A DNA stretch of 64,000 nucleotides. Source: Ashinkailepas kermadecensis. Taxonomy: Eukaryota > Arthropoda > Thecostraca > Neolepadidae. The notes below the pieces were generated by a model that was given only the letters and a program-made list of their open reading frames with translations, searched no databases and was not told the DNA's origin. Made by a program: the position numbers and the translations under genes. The stretch's first letter is position 1; every line of letters starts with the position of its first letter. This document shows, piece by piece, positions 43,363 through 55,078 of the stretch. Location: NCBI GenBank assembly GCA_034440615.1, contig JAOTOM010002640.1:1-64000 (forward strand). Direction: 5' to 3'.

Positions 43363-43956
43363 ATGCTGGGCCGCCTGGTGGCGCCGCTGCGAGCGGCACT
43401 GGCCACCTCGTGCAGCCATCTGGCCACCTTGTCCAGCCAGCTGGCCACCTCGTGCAGCCAACTGGCCGCCGCCGCGGCCGTGCGGAGCCTTCACTCCAGT
43501 GCGCCTCACCACAGTGTGACGGTCGCCATACGTCGCCTCGCTCCGACCGTGGCAGCGCCGAGTCTGCACCACCACCTCCTACCGGCCGCCGCGGCTCCGG
43601 CGGCGGCCCCGCACCGCGCCATCTCACTCGAGACCATCCACCGCCGCCTGCAGAACCCCAGGCCGCGGATCGTGAAGCGGCCGCTGGACGGCGCGCCGCA
43701 GATGAAGGGCGTCGTGCTGAAGACGCTCATCAAGAAGCCGAAGAAGCCCAACTCGGCCAACCGGCGCTGCTGCCTGGTGCGGCTCAGCAACGGCAAGGAG
43801 ATGGTGGCCTACATCCCCGGCGAGGGCCACAACCTGCAGGAGCACAACATCGTGCTGGTGCGCGTCGGCCGGCTGCGCGACGTGCCCGGCGTCAAGCTCA
43901 AGTGCATTCGCGGCAAGTACGACCTGTCGCACGTCGTCAAGAAGACGCAGGACTAG
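43363..43956 (+). CDS. MRPS12: Mitochondrial ribosomal protein S12 (uS12m)
   Basis: 197 residues; a component of the decoding centre of the mitochondrial small ribosomal subunit. The conserved uS12 core fills the C-terminal ~110 residues: [31 protein letters not shown] and [20 protein letters not shown], including the KKPNSA loop that lines the decoding site in bacterial S12. The N-terminal ~85 residues are longer than in vertebrate MRPS12 (138 residues in all) and form an Ala/Ser/His-rich, Arg-containing presumed import sequence with a sevenfold-residue repeat ([21 protein letters not shown]). A TTGCAG acceptor sits two bases before the ATG, so an untranslated upstream exon is likely. Single coding exon here. 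Very GC-rich, unlike its flanks. Confidence 0.95.
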   Translation: MLGRLVAPLRAALATSCSHLATLSSQLATSCSQLAAAAAVRSLHSSAPHHSVTVAIRRLAPTVAAPSLHHHLLPAAAAPAAAPHRAISLETIHRRLQNPRPRIVKRPLDGAPQMKGVVLKTLIKKPKKPNSANRRCCLVRLSNGKEMVAYIPGEGHNLQEHNIVLVRVGRLRDVPGVKLKCIRGKYDLSHVVKKTQD

Positions 43957-45522
43957 CGGCACGCGCGGACTTGGCGTCGTTCGTCAGCGTTGGGTGAAGT
44001 GCCGACTGTTCTGTGGTGAAGTCTGCCGACTGAAGTGTATGCGGTGGCTCTTGGTCAAGAATAAGCAGGTTCAGCGACGTCCAGTAAGTGCGGTAGAAGG
44101 TCTGATGACAAAAGTCTGCAGTGCAGGGCCTGATACAAGGTCGGTGACATGCTCAGTGTTCTGGGGATGGAATGGCGTGGATGTGTGATGGATGAATACA
44201 TGTTCCGGTGTATGTACGTGGCTCTGATGGTGGTTCTGGCTGGTGGTGTGGTTCCGGTGTGGACATGCGTGTCGTTGGGCCTAATGTGCTCCGATGGCTC
44301 TGCATGCTCTAGTTCTACCGGGAGCTTTCGGAGTTAATCTTTTTTGGGGGGCGGAGAAGTTTCCCCGAAAAATGAAACGATTTTGAAGTTGATGTGGCAA
44401 AAGACACTGGAACGAATCCGCCCCAACTAACTTTCATGCCGCTCATTAAGCGAAGTGTTAGTTTCCAAAAGCTTTGAGGTCAGCCACGAGCTTTGTGGTG
44501 CGATAACCCACGAATTTGAATATCTCGGACACCCCTCCATATCTACCGGTATGCAAGAGCATTGTACACAGCACGCAGGCAGGGGGCATGTTTATCCATA
44601 CTGAAGAACCAAGCGGTAAATACATTCTTAATTGACGATTATCCAGCACATGCTTTAGCCAAATGACTACGGTGCCTTGCGACGCGCTGGGCTGATAGTG
44701 CGACTTCCCGCCAGACTGTCTACAAGCTGGAGGTAGTAATTTTGCCACGCAGACTACCAAAGTGTCAGTATTTGTGTCATAAGATGGCCGAGATTGAATC
44801 GTGCTTTGAGCTGTCAAGCTCTTGTCTGAAGCGGTGCTCCTTCCCCTCACCCACACACCTGCGCGCTTGAGATGTGACTGACCGGATGCGACCGACGGTG
44901 GAAGGTGTTCCATCGCCGGTCAGATGCTGATTGCACGTTCGCAGTTCGACCTGTTCGCGCAGTGGGCTGGTCGTCAATGGTGACCGTGCCGAATCGTTAA
45001 CACTTCGGTCCGTGGCATCAGGCCACAAACACTGCCGCACGGTGGTGTCTTGTAAAGAAGGTAGACGACAGCGGCCGTGAGGTCCATACACGACTGGACA
45101 TGTTTTCCGTTCTCGTGAAGTGAAAGGCACGAATGCACTTGATTTTATCCCTTTTGTGTAAGCTTGTAAACCTGTCGTTGGCCTTTTGTGGTGTTGGAAT
45201 GAGGAAATTGACATTTGTATGTTAGAAGTGCACTTATTTCTGGAAAGCAGTCAAATCATTCTGGCCAGGACGTGGCCGCCGCCTTACGAAATTTATGTGA
45301 GGGGAGGACTACAATTATGTATTAGCATATGATTATTCCTGGAATAGAGAAAGTTAGCTCCATGGAGTCATATGTGAAACAAAAGACACGTGAAAAATAA
45401 TCGTACACTGTGGCTGCGGGGATCCTCCCCCTCCCTATGAAAAATATACCCGTTGCCGGGATGAAAATTGGGCACCGTGCACTTCGATTTTCATTGATAT
45501 CATCCATTCACCACCTCAGTTA
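43957..45522. other. Intergenic stretch, no recognised gene
   Basis: Minus-strand open frames of about 150 codons (44,458-44,913 and 44,777-45,214) match no family I know and have no start or splice context I can defend. Confidence 0.4.
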
Positions 45523-45646
<124 letters not shown>

Positions 45647-45760
45647 TTACGTATCATTGTTCCTCCTTCAAATTCAGTCAGACTATGGGCTCCTGAAAAG
45701 TGCATCAGGCGATGTCCTCGTCGCTGTGTAACATGGTTGCGCTGCACTTGCAGGCCAACA

Positions 45761-45784
45761 ATGGACCATGTTCCGACACAGTGA
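45761..45784 (+). promoter_or_regulatory. Short upstream open frame overlapping the SDHAF1 start
   Basis: ATGGACCATGTTCCGACACA plus GTGA encodes seven codons in a different frame and overlaps the SDHAF1 ATG at 45,768. If transcribed it should lower initiation at the main start. A splice acceptor (CACTTGCAG) lies at about 45,753. Confidence 0.4.
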
Positions 45785-46007
45785 GATTCAACGCCAGGTG
45801 CTCACCCTCTACCGGCGGTGTCTTCGCGCCGGCCGCGACAAGCCTGGCGCGCGCGAGGCGGCGCGCAGCGAGTTCCGGCGGCACGCGCTCATTCCGCGCC
45901 AGGAAACAATGCGCATCGAGCTCCTGCTGCGCCAAGGACTTCGCAAGCTGGAGATGATCCGGGACCCGCACGTCACCCAGGTGGGACAGTTCAAGCGCAA
46001 CAGCTGA
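45768..46007 (+). CDS. SDHAF1: Succinate dehydrogenase assembly factor 1
   Basis: 79 residues. SDHAF1 is an LYR-motif protein of the mitochondrial matrix that helps load iron-sulfur clusters into the SDHB subunit of complex II. The N-terminus [20 protein letters not shown] holds the LYR tripeptide (residues 14-16), followed by [39 protein letters not shown] and a short tail, collinear with animal SDHAF1. The vertebrate protein is longer (115 residues in human) because of a C-terminal extension that is missing here. The frame runs from the conserved ATG to TGA at 46,005 in one exon. LIPT2 begins 377 bp downstream on the same strand. An AATAAG just after the stop may serve as a weak polyadenylation signal. 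Confidence 0.93.
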   Translation: MFRHSEIQRQVLTLYRRCLRAGRDKPGAREAARSEFRRHALIPRQETMRIELLLRQGLRKLEMIRDPHVTQVGQFKRNS

Positions 46008-46383
46008 GCCGCGCGGAATAAGGCTAGCTTTGAGCGCAGCGGAATTTGCGGCGATTCAGAAGGTTGATGCCGGCGGTGGTAGATCTTCACACGGGCGAGT
46101 GACCTCCGTCGTGTGGTGAGCATCTTTAACTTTGCACGCGTAGTAAACTCGGAGGACTTTCGCTTCCGTGAAGCGCCGTGACGGGCATCTTTCGGCGACT
46201 CTGGTGCCCCGCTCTTCTTCTGCACTGGTGTGAGAGGTCCAGCCTGCGGCCACCCCCGGTTGACACCCGGTGCCCCGTGTATCGGTCTCATTGTCGCCTG
46301 ACCTTGTGACCGGCCGCTGCCGTCGAGAACGTCGGCGGCATCACTGCGCCGGACCGCGTCGGCCACGGACTACCGGTGACGTC

Positions 46384-48555
46384 ATGAGTCGGCTGGTGCG
46401 CGTCCGTCATCTGGGCGTGGTCTCCTACGCGGCCGGCCTCGCCGCCCAGCAGGCTTCCCTCGCCGCCCACCAGGCGGCTCTGGCGTCGGCCGCGCCGCCG
46501 CCCAACCAGCTGCTGCTGCTGCAACACGAGCCCGTCTACACGGTGGGCCGTCGCCAGCGCGACTGCGGCCCCGACGAGGAGGGCCGTCTGCGCCGCACCG
46601 GCGCCGAGTTCGCCCGCACGAGCCGCGGCGGCCTCGTCACGTTCCACGGGCCTGGCCAGCTGGTGGTGTACCCGCTGCTCAACCTGGCGCACCTTGGCGT
46701 GTCAGGACCCAGGCGGTACGTGACGGGTGGTGGGTGCCCTCTGGTTTGCGAATGGCCGTGATTTGTACAGATGATGTGTCGGCATTCAGTGATGTCTGGC
46801 TGTTCCATGGAATTGGTTTGCCTTGTCAATTTTGTCTAATAACTGATAACACTGAAATATTGCACTTCCACTTGCCATTGCCCATCATGTTCAGGGACAG
46901 CACTATCTGCAGCTCGCTGTTTTGCGGCAGAAATGCGTGTGTCACGCCCATGTAAGAAGGCCTTATACGACCATTTCCACGGGCGTGGTTTCGTTATAAG
47001 ATCTGGGAGTTATGACCCCCAGAATTTTCAGGAGCTGTATCATTGGGTCCACTACGTTTCTTGTAAAGAAGCGTGTTAAAATAGTCGAGTCCTAGCCCTC
47101 GGGACTTTTCAGTATATTTCTAGGAAGCTGTGCCTGTGGTCAAGTCGCCGCGCATAGTCCTGGCTGCGTTGTATTGTTCGTTATTGCTGGAGGTAATTTT
47201 GCCTCTTAGGATGTTAGTTGTTTTTGTCTGTTTTTTTTGTATTGCCCTCAGCAATCTGGTGCCCTGAGTCCAGTGGCGAATCCATGCGGCCCATGTCGTT
47301 ACTTTCCCAGTTTCCAGTTCCAGAAAGTTTCAGTGGTTTCCTGTTGAAAGTTTCCTGGTCGTTGAAATCGGCGGAGAACACGTGTATAGAAATTGTCTTT
47401 TAGCTACCTCACCTAGGGTCGGTAAAGTTGATTTGCTGGATCTTCCAGAGGATTCACCCACACATTGCATTCCTTACTTGCGTGTGGTGACGTATTGTTT
47501 TCGTGATCGGCGGTCAGCGCGTTTCCTGGCATTCCATTTCATGCATCACAACGCCACAATCACTGCCCGCCGACGCTAGCGCTCTCCATAAAGCTGTAGT
47601 GGCGCACCTGGCGGCAGGTATGTGCACCTCCTGGAGGAGGCCGTGATCGAGGCGTGCCGTCGTCTCGATGTTCCCGCCGGCACCTCGACCCACACCGGCG
47701 TCTGGTGCGGCGACAACAAAATCTGCGCCCTTGGTAAGCCCCAAATGGAATGCGTATCCGGTTGACGATTTTGCCAGCACAAACGCCGACCAAACATGGC
47801 TACATCCGTGTAGGTATGACTCATTCGACGAGGTCATATTCTCGAACTACTACCACGACTATGGCACCACACTGGCACCGAGGTTTGGCATGCGTTCCCT
47901 GCAATAAAGGCGGTGGTGCTGGCCCGTCACAAGTATTTGCTTGACCCCATGCAAATGCTCAAGTTGCTTGACCATGGATGGTGGATGTAAGCCTGAGATA
48001 TGAGTATACATGCTGCACGAATTATTTGTGTTTGGGGAAGCCCATTGTGGGCCCGATGTTCAAGTCGATGCCATAAGGTTATCAAGTGGCCTCGGATAAT
48101 ATTGGGGGCGCCTGCCCCCCCCCCCTCCTGTTACTACGCACATGGCCTGAGGTGAGATTTGTATTGGGAAAAAGCAGTGCATGCCCACTGAACCCATGTG
48201 CTTCACTGATGAACTGGATCTAGTTGACAAGTACTCAGTTCTGTACTGCTGAGACCTAGAAAGCATGTTTACTGTTGGCGCTGATATGGCCTCCTCACCA
48301 GGCGTCCACTTCACGCGCCGTGTGCTCACCTCACACGGGCTCGCGCTCAACTGCAGCGTCGACCTCGACTGGTTCCGTCACATCGTGCCCTGCGGCATCG
48401 AGGGCAAGTTCGTGACGTCACTGTCTGAGCAGCTGGGTCGGCGCGTGACCGTGGCGGAGGCCGCCGGCCACGTGGTCGACGCGCTCGCCCGACTCCTCGA
48501 CTGCGAGTTGGTGTGGGAGTCGGACGACACGTCGGTCCGTGACGTCATCACGTGA
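46384..48555 (+). CDS. LIPT2: Octanoyl-[acyl carrier protein]:protein transferase (lipoyl transferase 2)
   Basis: Three exons: 46,384-46,715, 47,618-47,733 and 48,302-48,555. They join in phase to 233 residues, close to the 231 of human LIPT2. The enzyme moves octanoate from mitochondrial acyl carrier protein to the H protein of glycine cleavage, the first step of protein lipoylation. Donors are CG|GTACGT and TTG|GTAAGC; acceptors are GCGGCAG and CTCACCAG. The LipB fold shows HEPVYTVGRRQRD, SRGGLVTFHGPGQLVVYPLL (exon 1), GVWCGDNKICALG with the conserved Lys145 (exon 2), and SHGLALNCSVDLDWF with HIVPCGI holding the catalytic Cys180 (exon 3). A serine/alanine-rich insert after AAGLAAQQASLAAHQAAL is longer than usual. 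Exons are far more GC-rich than the introns. Confidence 0.95.
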
Positions 48556-48770
48556 CGTCATGACGGGATGGCTGATACGATTCAGACTAGTCATGGTAGG
48601 GGTGACGCATGTGCAGTGGAGTGTGTTCTGAACGATGTTAGTGGGGCTGTTAACATTGGTGCATGGCTCAGGGATGCACACTTGAATAGTGAAACACATG
48701 AGAACCAGGCTGCTAGTCAGAGCGTACGGCGCAGACGTGGCGTCTGTTGTGAAATGTGTACAAATTCGGA

Positions 48771-48776
48771 AATAAA
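48771..48776 (+). terminator. Polyadenylation signal for LIPT2
   Basis: AATAAA 216 bp after the LIPT2 stop codon, just before the minisatellite that follows. Confidence 0.65.
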
Positions 48777-48829
48777 GAAAAAGAACACTTGCATCTTTAA
48801 CCAGTGGGGCAGCCACTGCTTTTTAGCAG

Positions 48830-49790
48830 CCCGGTGCCCCTCCATTGGCTTAGAGGCCCCTTGCGTAGCACCGGGAACCCTCCGCTTTGACCCGGATCGT
48901 CTCCGTAGCTCGGTGACCTCTTTATCGACCTTAGGCCCGCTACCAGTTTTGAGCCCCTCTCCATCAGTGTAGCCTGAGCCGACGCAGTTTCCCTGCATGT
49001 CCGGCCGATACCCTCTTTCACGGCTCAGGGCACTCCGTCCGGACCGGAATCCCCTCTCAAAAGTTTGGGCCTCTATCACACAGGGGCTCCCTGTGTTGTT
49101 TCGGTCCCCATCGACTAAGAAGCCCTTCATACCGGCTCTGGGCCTTCTCCAACAGCCCAGGGTCTTCACGTGGCTAGGGGTTCTCTCCGTCGTGGAAGAG
49201 GCCTCCTAGCGATCCAGGGGTTTAGCGATTTAGCTCTTGTCAGGCCGGAGGCCCTCTCAACAGCTTGGACCCTGCCCTTCAGACCAGGGGCCTTTGTAAG
49301 GCTTGGACACCGTCCGTCGGCCCAGTGGCCCTTTCTGATGTCTCGAAGTCCTCTCCGGCAACTAGGGCTTCCCTCCGTCATCTCAGTAGCCCCCTTTCAC
49401 GGTTCAGTGTCCTTTCCGGAAAACTGGGGCCCCCTTTCAAAGACTGGGGAACCCTCCGGAAAACTGGGGGCCCTGTCCATCAGGTCATGGGTCCTTTCTT
49501 CGGCTTGGGCGCTGCCATCAGCCCAGGGACCCTTCGTATTAGCTCAGGGCCCTCTCAGTCAGCCCGGGGGCCCTTCCAACGGTCCGGGTCCCCTGCTTAG
49601 ACCTAGAAACCCTTCACGTTAGCACAGCCAAGGGCCCTCAACATCTTCCCAAAGGTACCATCCGTTGACACGGGGCCCTCTTCATAGGCTCGGGACAATT
49701 TCCGTCAGCCCGGGGCCCCTTTCGTCGGTCCTGGGGCCCTTCACATCGGCCTAAATGGCCTTGCGGACCCTCTGTACCGACGCCTTGAGG
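48830..49790. repeat. ~27-bp C/G-rich minisatellite, degenerate
   Basis: Loose tandem units such as TCAGCCCGGGGCCCCTTTCG and CAGCTCAGGGCCCTCTC, about 27 bp apart. The open frames over 49,170-49,622 on both strands follow the repeat and are not genes. Confidence 0.75.
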
Positions 49791-51846
49791 GGCCGGTGGG
49801 GGGCCCCTCAAGGCGGTCGCTGAAAGGCCCCTCCGACCCTCCAGGGGCGGCTGTCCCTTTGCCCCACCCGCCCCTTGGCCACGCCACTGGCCTCACCAAA
49901 TGCAAACAAGGCCCTCTGAAGTGAACATTTCATCAACTTGCCTCTACTTACCCTACCTTTTGTGTGGAGGCTTGGCGTCGCTTGTACTTCGAGAAGGTGA
50001 ATGGTGGTGTTTTGCTTTCAGCTAAGCTTTTAACTTCGAACCACAGTATTATAGCGAAATAAATTCAGAACGATGGTCTAAGTCATGTTTCGTGTTGAAA
50101 TATTTGACTCGAGAGTGGTTTGAGGTAAGAAAAAGTCGTCAGAGGTAACTAACTTTATGTCACCTTAGAAATGTCATCGATCTATGGAAAATGGTCTGAA
50201 AACATCGGGACTGGTCGATTGTGTCCATTGCATACCAGGGATGAAGTTTTACATACATTTGATTGGTAAGTCCCCCGTCAATATTGGCATTGCCTCCCCA
50301 AAATAATTTCAACTTTTAACATGGGACCCTATGAAGAGCTCCCCTCACCCCCACCCCCTAATATATTTGGGCTCCCATTGCCTTCATGCATTGTGTCCCC
50401 GAAATAATTTTCGGAAATCAACACCCGTGTTGCATACCTAAATGTTCTCTTTGATGCCCTTGTATTGCCCTATAACTACTAATACACGCACTTCTGTGCC
50501 AACACACGCACTTCTGCATTCCTCCAAGGATGACGTCATAGCTCGATGACATGACATGCCTGGGTTAATTACCGTCTTCGAAAGATGCGCAAATGATGTA
50601 TCATCTGCTATGACAACTTTGAGCAAACTGCCGCGTGCCGTTTTCTCGTGGTATTGGAAAAATTGATGGAAAAAGGTGGGAACCACCCCAATGTGAGCGC
50701 ACATTCGATGGTTCGGTAAATTCCCAATATTCGATGGTATCCCGTGGGCCCCTTGGCCTTTTTTTAACCCTTAATATTTTTAATATGTTTTCGACCGGCC
50801 TGCCGATTGCGCTCATAGTATCACAAAAGGTAGAGGATGTCTTGCTGATGGGTCTCGATTGATGCATTAACATTGATTAATGGGTTGCTTCCGGGGTTTT
50901 CGAGCATGCTCCGTTGCAATTTCACCCATGCTTCATCCATGTCATAAAGAAGTCCTTGGACGATTCACCCTATTGGCCATGATCTAGATATTATGTGCCC
51001 ACAAGTCAAACGAATATTTGAATGTCCGTACCCCGACACCATTTCACCACCCCCACCAGTTAGCGGCCCAGCGGATCTACACTTCGGCGCCTCATCCCGG
51101 ATCCGTTTATTTTGTTATCGTCGTGGTTCCGTTGACTCCTAGAATATCCGGTGCTGACTGAGACACCTTTTCGTGATCAGTGGCGGGCCGGGCCACTAGA
51201 CATAGGAAGAGGAACCGAATCATACGAAGACCAACGGTATTAGAGAGGTCATGTATTGGTGGACAAAGAAAAGAATAAAGACATACCCAGAATGAGGAAA
51301 AATATTTTTTTTTCATGTTTGTGATGGCGCGAGTCGGAGGCCCCATAATGGTGTTCATGTTGCAGCATCCTACATTTTCATTTAGATGCCGTGTCCCTTC
51401 AGTTTCGTCAGAGGAGCGCCTTTTTTACATCGCGGGTTTTTTTCAGGGTGCTTGGGAGGGTGTGTGCGCAATGCGCATTGCACAACGATACGTAAGGGGT
51501 AAGGGTACATGATCGTAGTAATATGTTCGATATGTCGGCATCGCATTTAAAACTATCCAATGGTCTTTTTTGTTAAATATTAATGTTCACATAGCATGAT
51601 CACACCATGGCTGCAAATCCCATGGTGCAAATGGTGGGTTGCGGTGTTGGGACCTCGCAGGCTTGGTAGGTAGGTAGGTAGGTAGGTACCTACCCTGCCG
51701 TACAAAGACAAAACCCTACATGTCGGTTTCTGTCGATTTTTCGTTCTTGATATACAAATTCCTGCCTATTCAAGCTGCATTTGTTAAAATAAAAATCACA
51801 ATCTTCCGAGGAAATTCAAAAAAGTTATGCACAAAAAAATGGTTTT
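49791..51846. other. No gene recognised
   Basis: Unassigned sequence. It contains a TAGG run with a palindromic end (GGTAGGTAGGTAGGTACCTA, about 51,670-51,690). Confidence 0.4.
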
Positions 51847-52099
51847 CAAAATCCATATGTAAATTTTGAACCTAACAAAGACAAGACAAAACCCATTACA
51901 TCTTTCTTTTGGGGGAAAATCCCATACGTTGACAAATGACGGGCGAAAGCCAGTAAAACCTTATCGAGTGACATCAACCCGTACGTTCTCTGTCTCTCTC
52001 CCGATGCTGACGATATTCAATGCCAAAACCCACTATGTGCAAGCATGATGACCGTGTTAGGTTTTGCTTACATCTTGGCACCATTCTGGGTCACACCTC

Positions 52100-53066
52100 C
52101 AGGGTCTGGAGGTGAGACTTTCAGATATACAATGGGAGGGAGGGAACTGGATGTTATTGAAGAGGAAAGGGACTTAGGTGTGTTGGTTTCAAATGACCTT
52201 AAAGCAGAGAAACAATGTAGCTCAGCTAGGAACAGGGCACTCAGAATGCTGGGACTCATTAATAGAAGTGTGATGTATAAGAGCAAGGAAGTCATGAAAA
52301 AACTGTACTTAGCATATGTGCAACCCCACTTGGAATATTCTGTGCAAGCTTGGAGCCCCTACCTAGAAAAGGATATAGACAAGTTAGAAAGAGTGCAACG
52401 CAAAGCAACTAAACTCATCAGTGGACTAGGTAGCTTAGAATATGGAGAAAGGCTTGTGGCATTAGATATGTACTCACTCAAGTATAGGAGATTAAGGGGG
52501 GACAAGATTGAAATGTACAAAATTGTTAAAGGACTAGATCAGGTCAATTTAAATGGTGCTCTTCAGTTTAAAGTATCACACAGGGGTCACCAACTCAGGT
52601 TAGACAAGTTGAGGTGTAGGACAGTTAAGCGACAGCAGGTCTTCAGTCAAAGGGTTGTTGATCAGTGGAATGGGCTGCCTGCTGATGTTGTGGGGAGTTC
52701 CTCATTGAATGTATTTAAAAGTAGGGTGGACAAATTTTTTAGGCAGGAAAATCTTGTTTTTGATTTCTAATTTGGTTGGAGGGGATAATATTTATGTTAA
52801 ATGTGCACGGCACAGACCCCTTTAAGCAGGGGCTATGGTAGCACAATGGGTATGATGGGAGGAGCTTGCAATTGTTGAGGGTGTTATGCAATAACAAGTG
52901 GATGATGCTAGATAAGCTGGGATATATAGCTTCCTAGGAACTTGGGATTAGGGATTGATTGGGGTGAGAATATGTACATTTCTAGTACCTTTTCTAGATA
53001 GGCTTAACCCAGATGGGCCCCTGTGGCTCTTATTAAGCCTTAACACTTTATGACTTTATGACTTTA
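52100..53066 (+). pseudogene. LINE 3' fragment with octamer tail (CR1/L2-like)
   Basis: The reading frame from 52,045 to 52,770 (LINE homology from about 52,105) gives the thumb and C-terminal region of a LINE reverse transcriptase: DLGVLVSNDLKAEKQC, YLAYVQPHLEYSVQAWSPYL, KLERVQRKATKLISGL and FSQRVVDQWNGLPADVV. The catalytic core is missing, so it is a 5'-truncated copy with the remaining frame intact. The 3' untranslated part ends in ACTTTATG octamers, the kind of short terminal repeat seen in CR1/L2-type LINEs. A second copy of this 3' end lies at 58,905-59,075, and a fragment of the coding part at 61,609-61,700. Confidence 0.8.
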
Positions 53067-53149
53067 TTCATACTTGGCAAAACCCATACGTTGTCATATA
53101 ATTGTTTTTGACACGCAACGCATGAAGTTCAAATTCGACGTATGGGATT

Positions 53150-53545
53150 TTGCCATGGAACTGGCATGTCTGCAAAAGCAGTGTCAGTGTTGCTCCACAG
53201 CCTCATGATACAACTGCTTCTGGCGACACTGTCACTCCACCGCCTCATGACATGGCTGCTCCTTCTGGCGACAGTGTCGTTCCACAGCCTCATGATACAG
53301 CTGCTCCTTCTGGCGACACTGTCGCTCCACGGCCTCATGACATGGCTGCTCCTTCTGGCGACAGTGTCGTTCCACAGCCTCATGATACGGCTGCTCCAGC
53401 TGGTGACAGTGTCGCTCTGCCACCTCATGACACGGCTGCTCCAGCTGGCGACAGTGTCTCGCCGCCGCCTCTTGACACAGCTGCTCCTGGTGGCAACGTC
53501 GCCCCACTGCCTCATTGACATGGCTGCTCCTTCTGGCGACAGTCG
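53150..53545 (+). repeat. 45-bp coding repeat (PHDxAAPSGDSVxPx)
   Basis: About eight tandem 45-bp units translate as PHDMAAPSGDSVVPQ and close variants. A +1 change near 53,514 and a -2 change near 53,538 break the frame at the last units. The repeat runs into the N-terminal part of the transposon-like gene that follows, and was probably its disordered N-terminus. Confidence 0.7.
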
Positions 53546-55021
53546 CTCCACCACCTCATGGCACGGATGCGTTCTCCATAGAAAGGGGTTTTCATGCAGA
53601 AGATACGTGCCAAACTCCTGTGACACAGAACATCTCAATTGGGTCCTGGTCCGCATTGGGCACATCTCCTTTGATCGGCTCCGAGGCTGAAGCAAGTCTA
53701 CTGGATGATGATATTTCACCACTTATTTCAATTTTTGCCAAGTAATTCATGTCTACCCATGCGATCCAGGGCATACCCGCTGACGTTGCGCCTCAAGTTC
53801 CAGTTGGGGCGCCTGTTCCATTCACGAATCTTGCTGACTGCAGGAGTGAAGCTGTGCGGCCACCAAAGAAAAGAGCAAGAACTGAGAGTGAAAGTCTTCA
53901 ACTTTTCTCAAGCACAATGTCAAGCCTCCACCAATTACATGCGTCAGAGGGTGCCAGAAGTGTTGTGCCACTAAAATTAGTTAACAACAGAGGAACAAAA
54001 TCAATGCTGAGGTCAACGGCAAAAGCTTCTCGACATGTCTATGGTACGGTTCATTTGTTGCTCTGAAGCACGTCAGCACCAGAAGAAAAAGCAGCAAAGA
54101 GAAAGAAGTGCAGTGGAAACAGAATGCATATACATGGAGTTTGCCCACTGCACAAAATGAGGTTGTGCAGGTATGCAAGGGCTTCTTTCTCACTACACTT
54201 GGATTTTCTGAGGAAAACGGGGATGCAGTTCAAAGTGCTGCTCAAGGAGAGGGCATACTCCCAATGGAGGATAAGCGAGGCTCACATTCATCTAGGATAA
54301 AAATGGACATAGAGTGCATAAGAAGTCACATACACAGCTTCCACCCAATAAAACATCATTATCGCTATGTACTCGCTCCCAATATATTATATCTACCTGC
54401 AGACCTGACCATCACCATGATGTACCATGATTTTATCTGAACCACCGTGAAGAAGGGGGTCGAGTGTGCGAAGCGCACAGCGAACACCTAAAAGAAGCAC
54501 AAGTCGCCAGAGATGCGTATAGATCCGAAGCAAACAAGGAGTGGGAGCCTGGAACTGTGTACATATCTGCCGATATGATGAAAGTCTACATGATACCACA
54601 GCTTCCACCGAAGGTGGCACTTTTCACGCGCCGAATGACGTGTTTCAATGAAACGTTTGTATCCCTGATGCCGTCAGAACGACACAGGAGAATAGCGCAC
54701 AGGCCGCATCGCACCAAATACGGCACCTGCGTTTTGTGGCACGACGGTATGGTGGGGTGTGGCTGCGAGGAAGTTGCAGCAGCGTCCTTTTCCTCACGAC
54801 AGTGTGCTGTGATGTCCAGAATGTGGTCATTTGGCTGGACAATTGCGCGGCGCAAAATAGGTCATAAACTTTAATGACGACCTTGCTGAAGGCAGTTCAC
54901 AGCCCTGTGACCAAGACTGAGTCAATCAAGCTGAGGTTTTTCGAACCAGGCCATACATCGATGTCGGCAGATGCCGTCCATGAGGTAATCTCGAAGAATC
55001 TCGAACGGACCGGCCTGGTGG

Positions 55022-55078
55022 TTCGTTGGTTATTTGGGTTTAGGGGCGCATCGACTGCAGAGGTCATGCAGCGCCAAT
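55022..55078 (-). mobile_element. 57-bp SINE tail inserted in frame, 15-bp TSD
   Basis: Minus-strand GGCGCTGCATGACCTCTGCA, GTCGATGCGCCCCTAAACCC, AAATAACCAACG: the hairpin tail of the SINE family. It is flanked by perfect GGACCGGCCTGGTGG repeats (55,007-55,021 and 55,079-55,093). Insert plus duplication is 72 bp, so the host frame continues with 24 extra codons (VRWLFGFRGASTAEVMQRQW and following). Confidence 0.9.

Noticed and set aside
43206..43997. 263-codon alternative frame over MRPS12
   Set aside because: An out-of-frame shadow of a GC-rich coding exon; the conserved uS12 sequence is in the other frame.
49170..49622. 150-codon frame after LIPT2
   Set aside because: Lies in a 27-bp minisatellite with frames open on both strands and no family resemblance.
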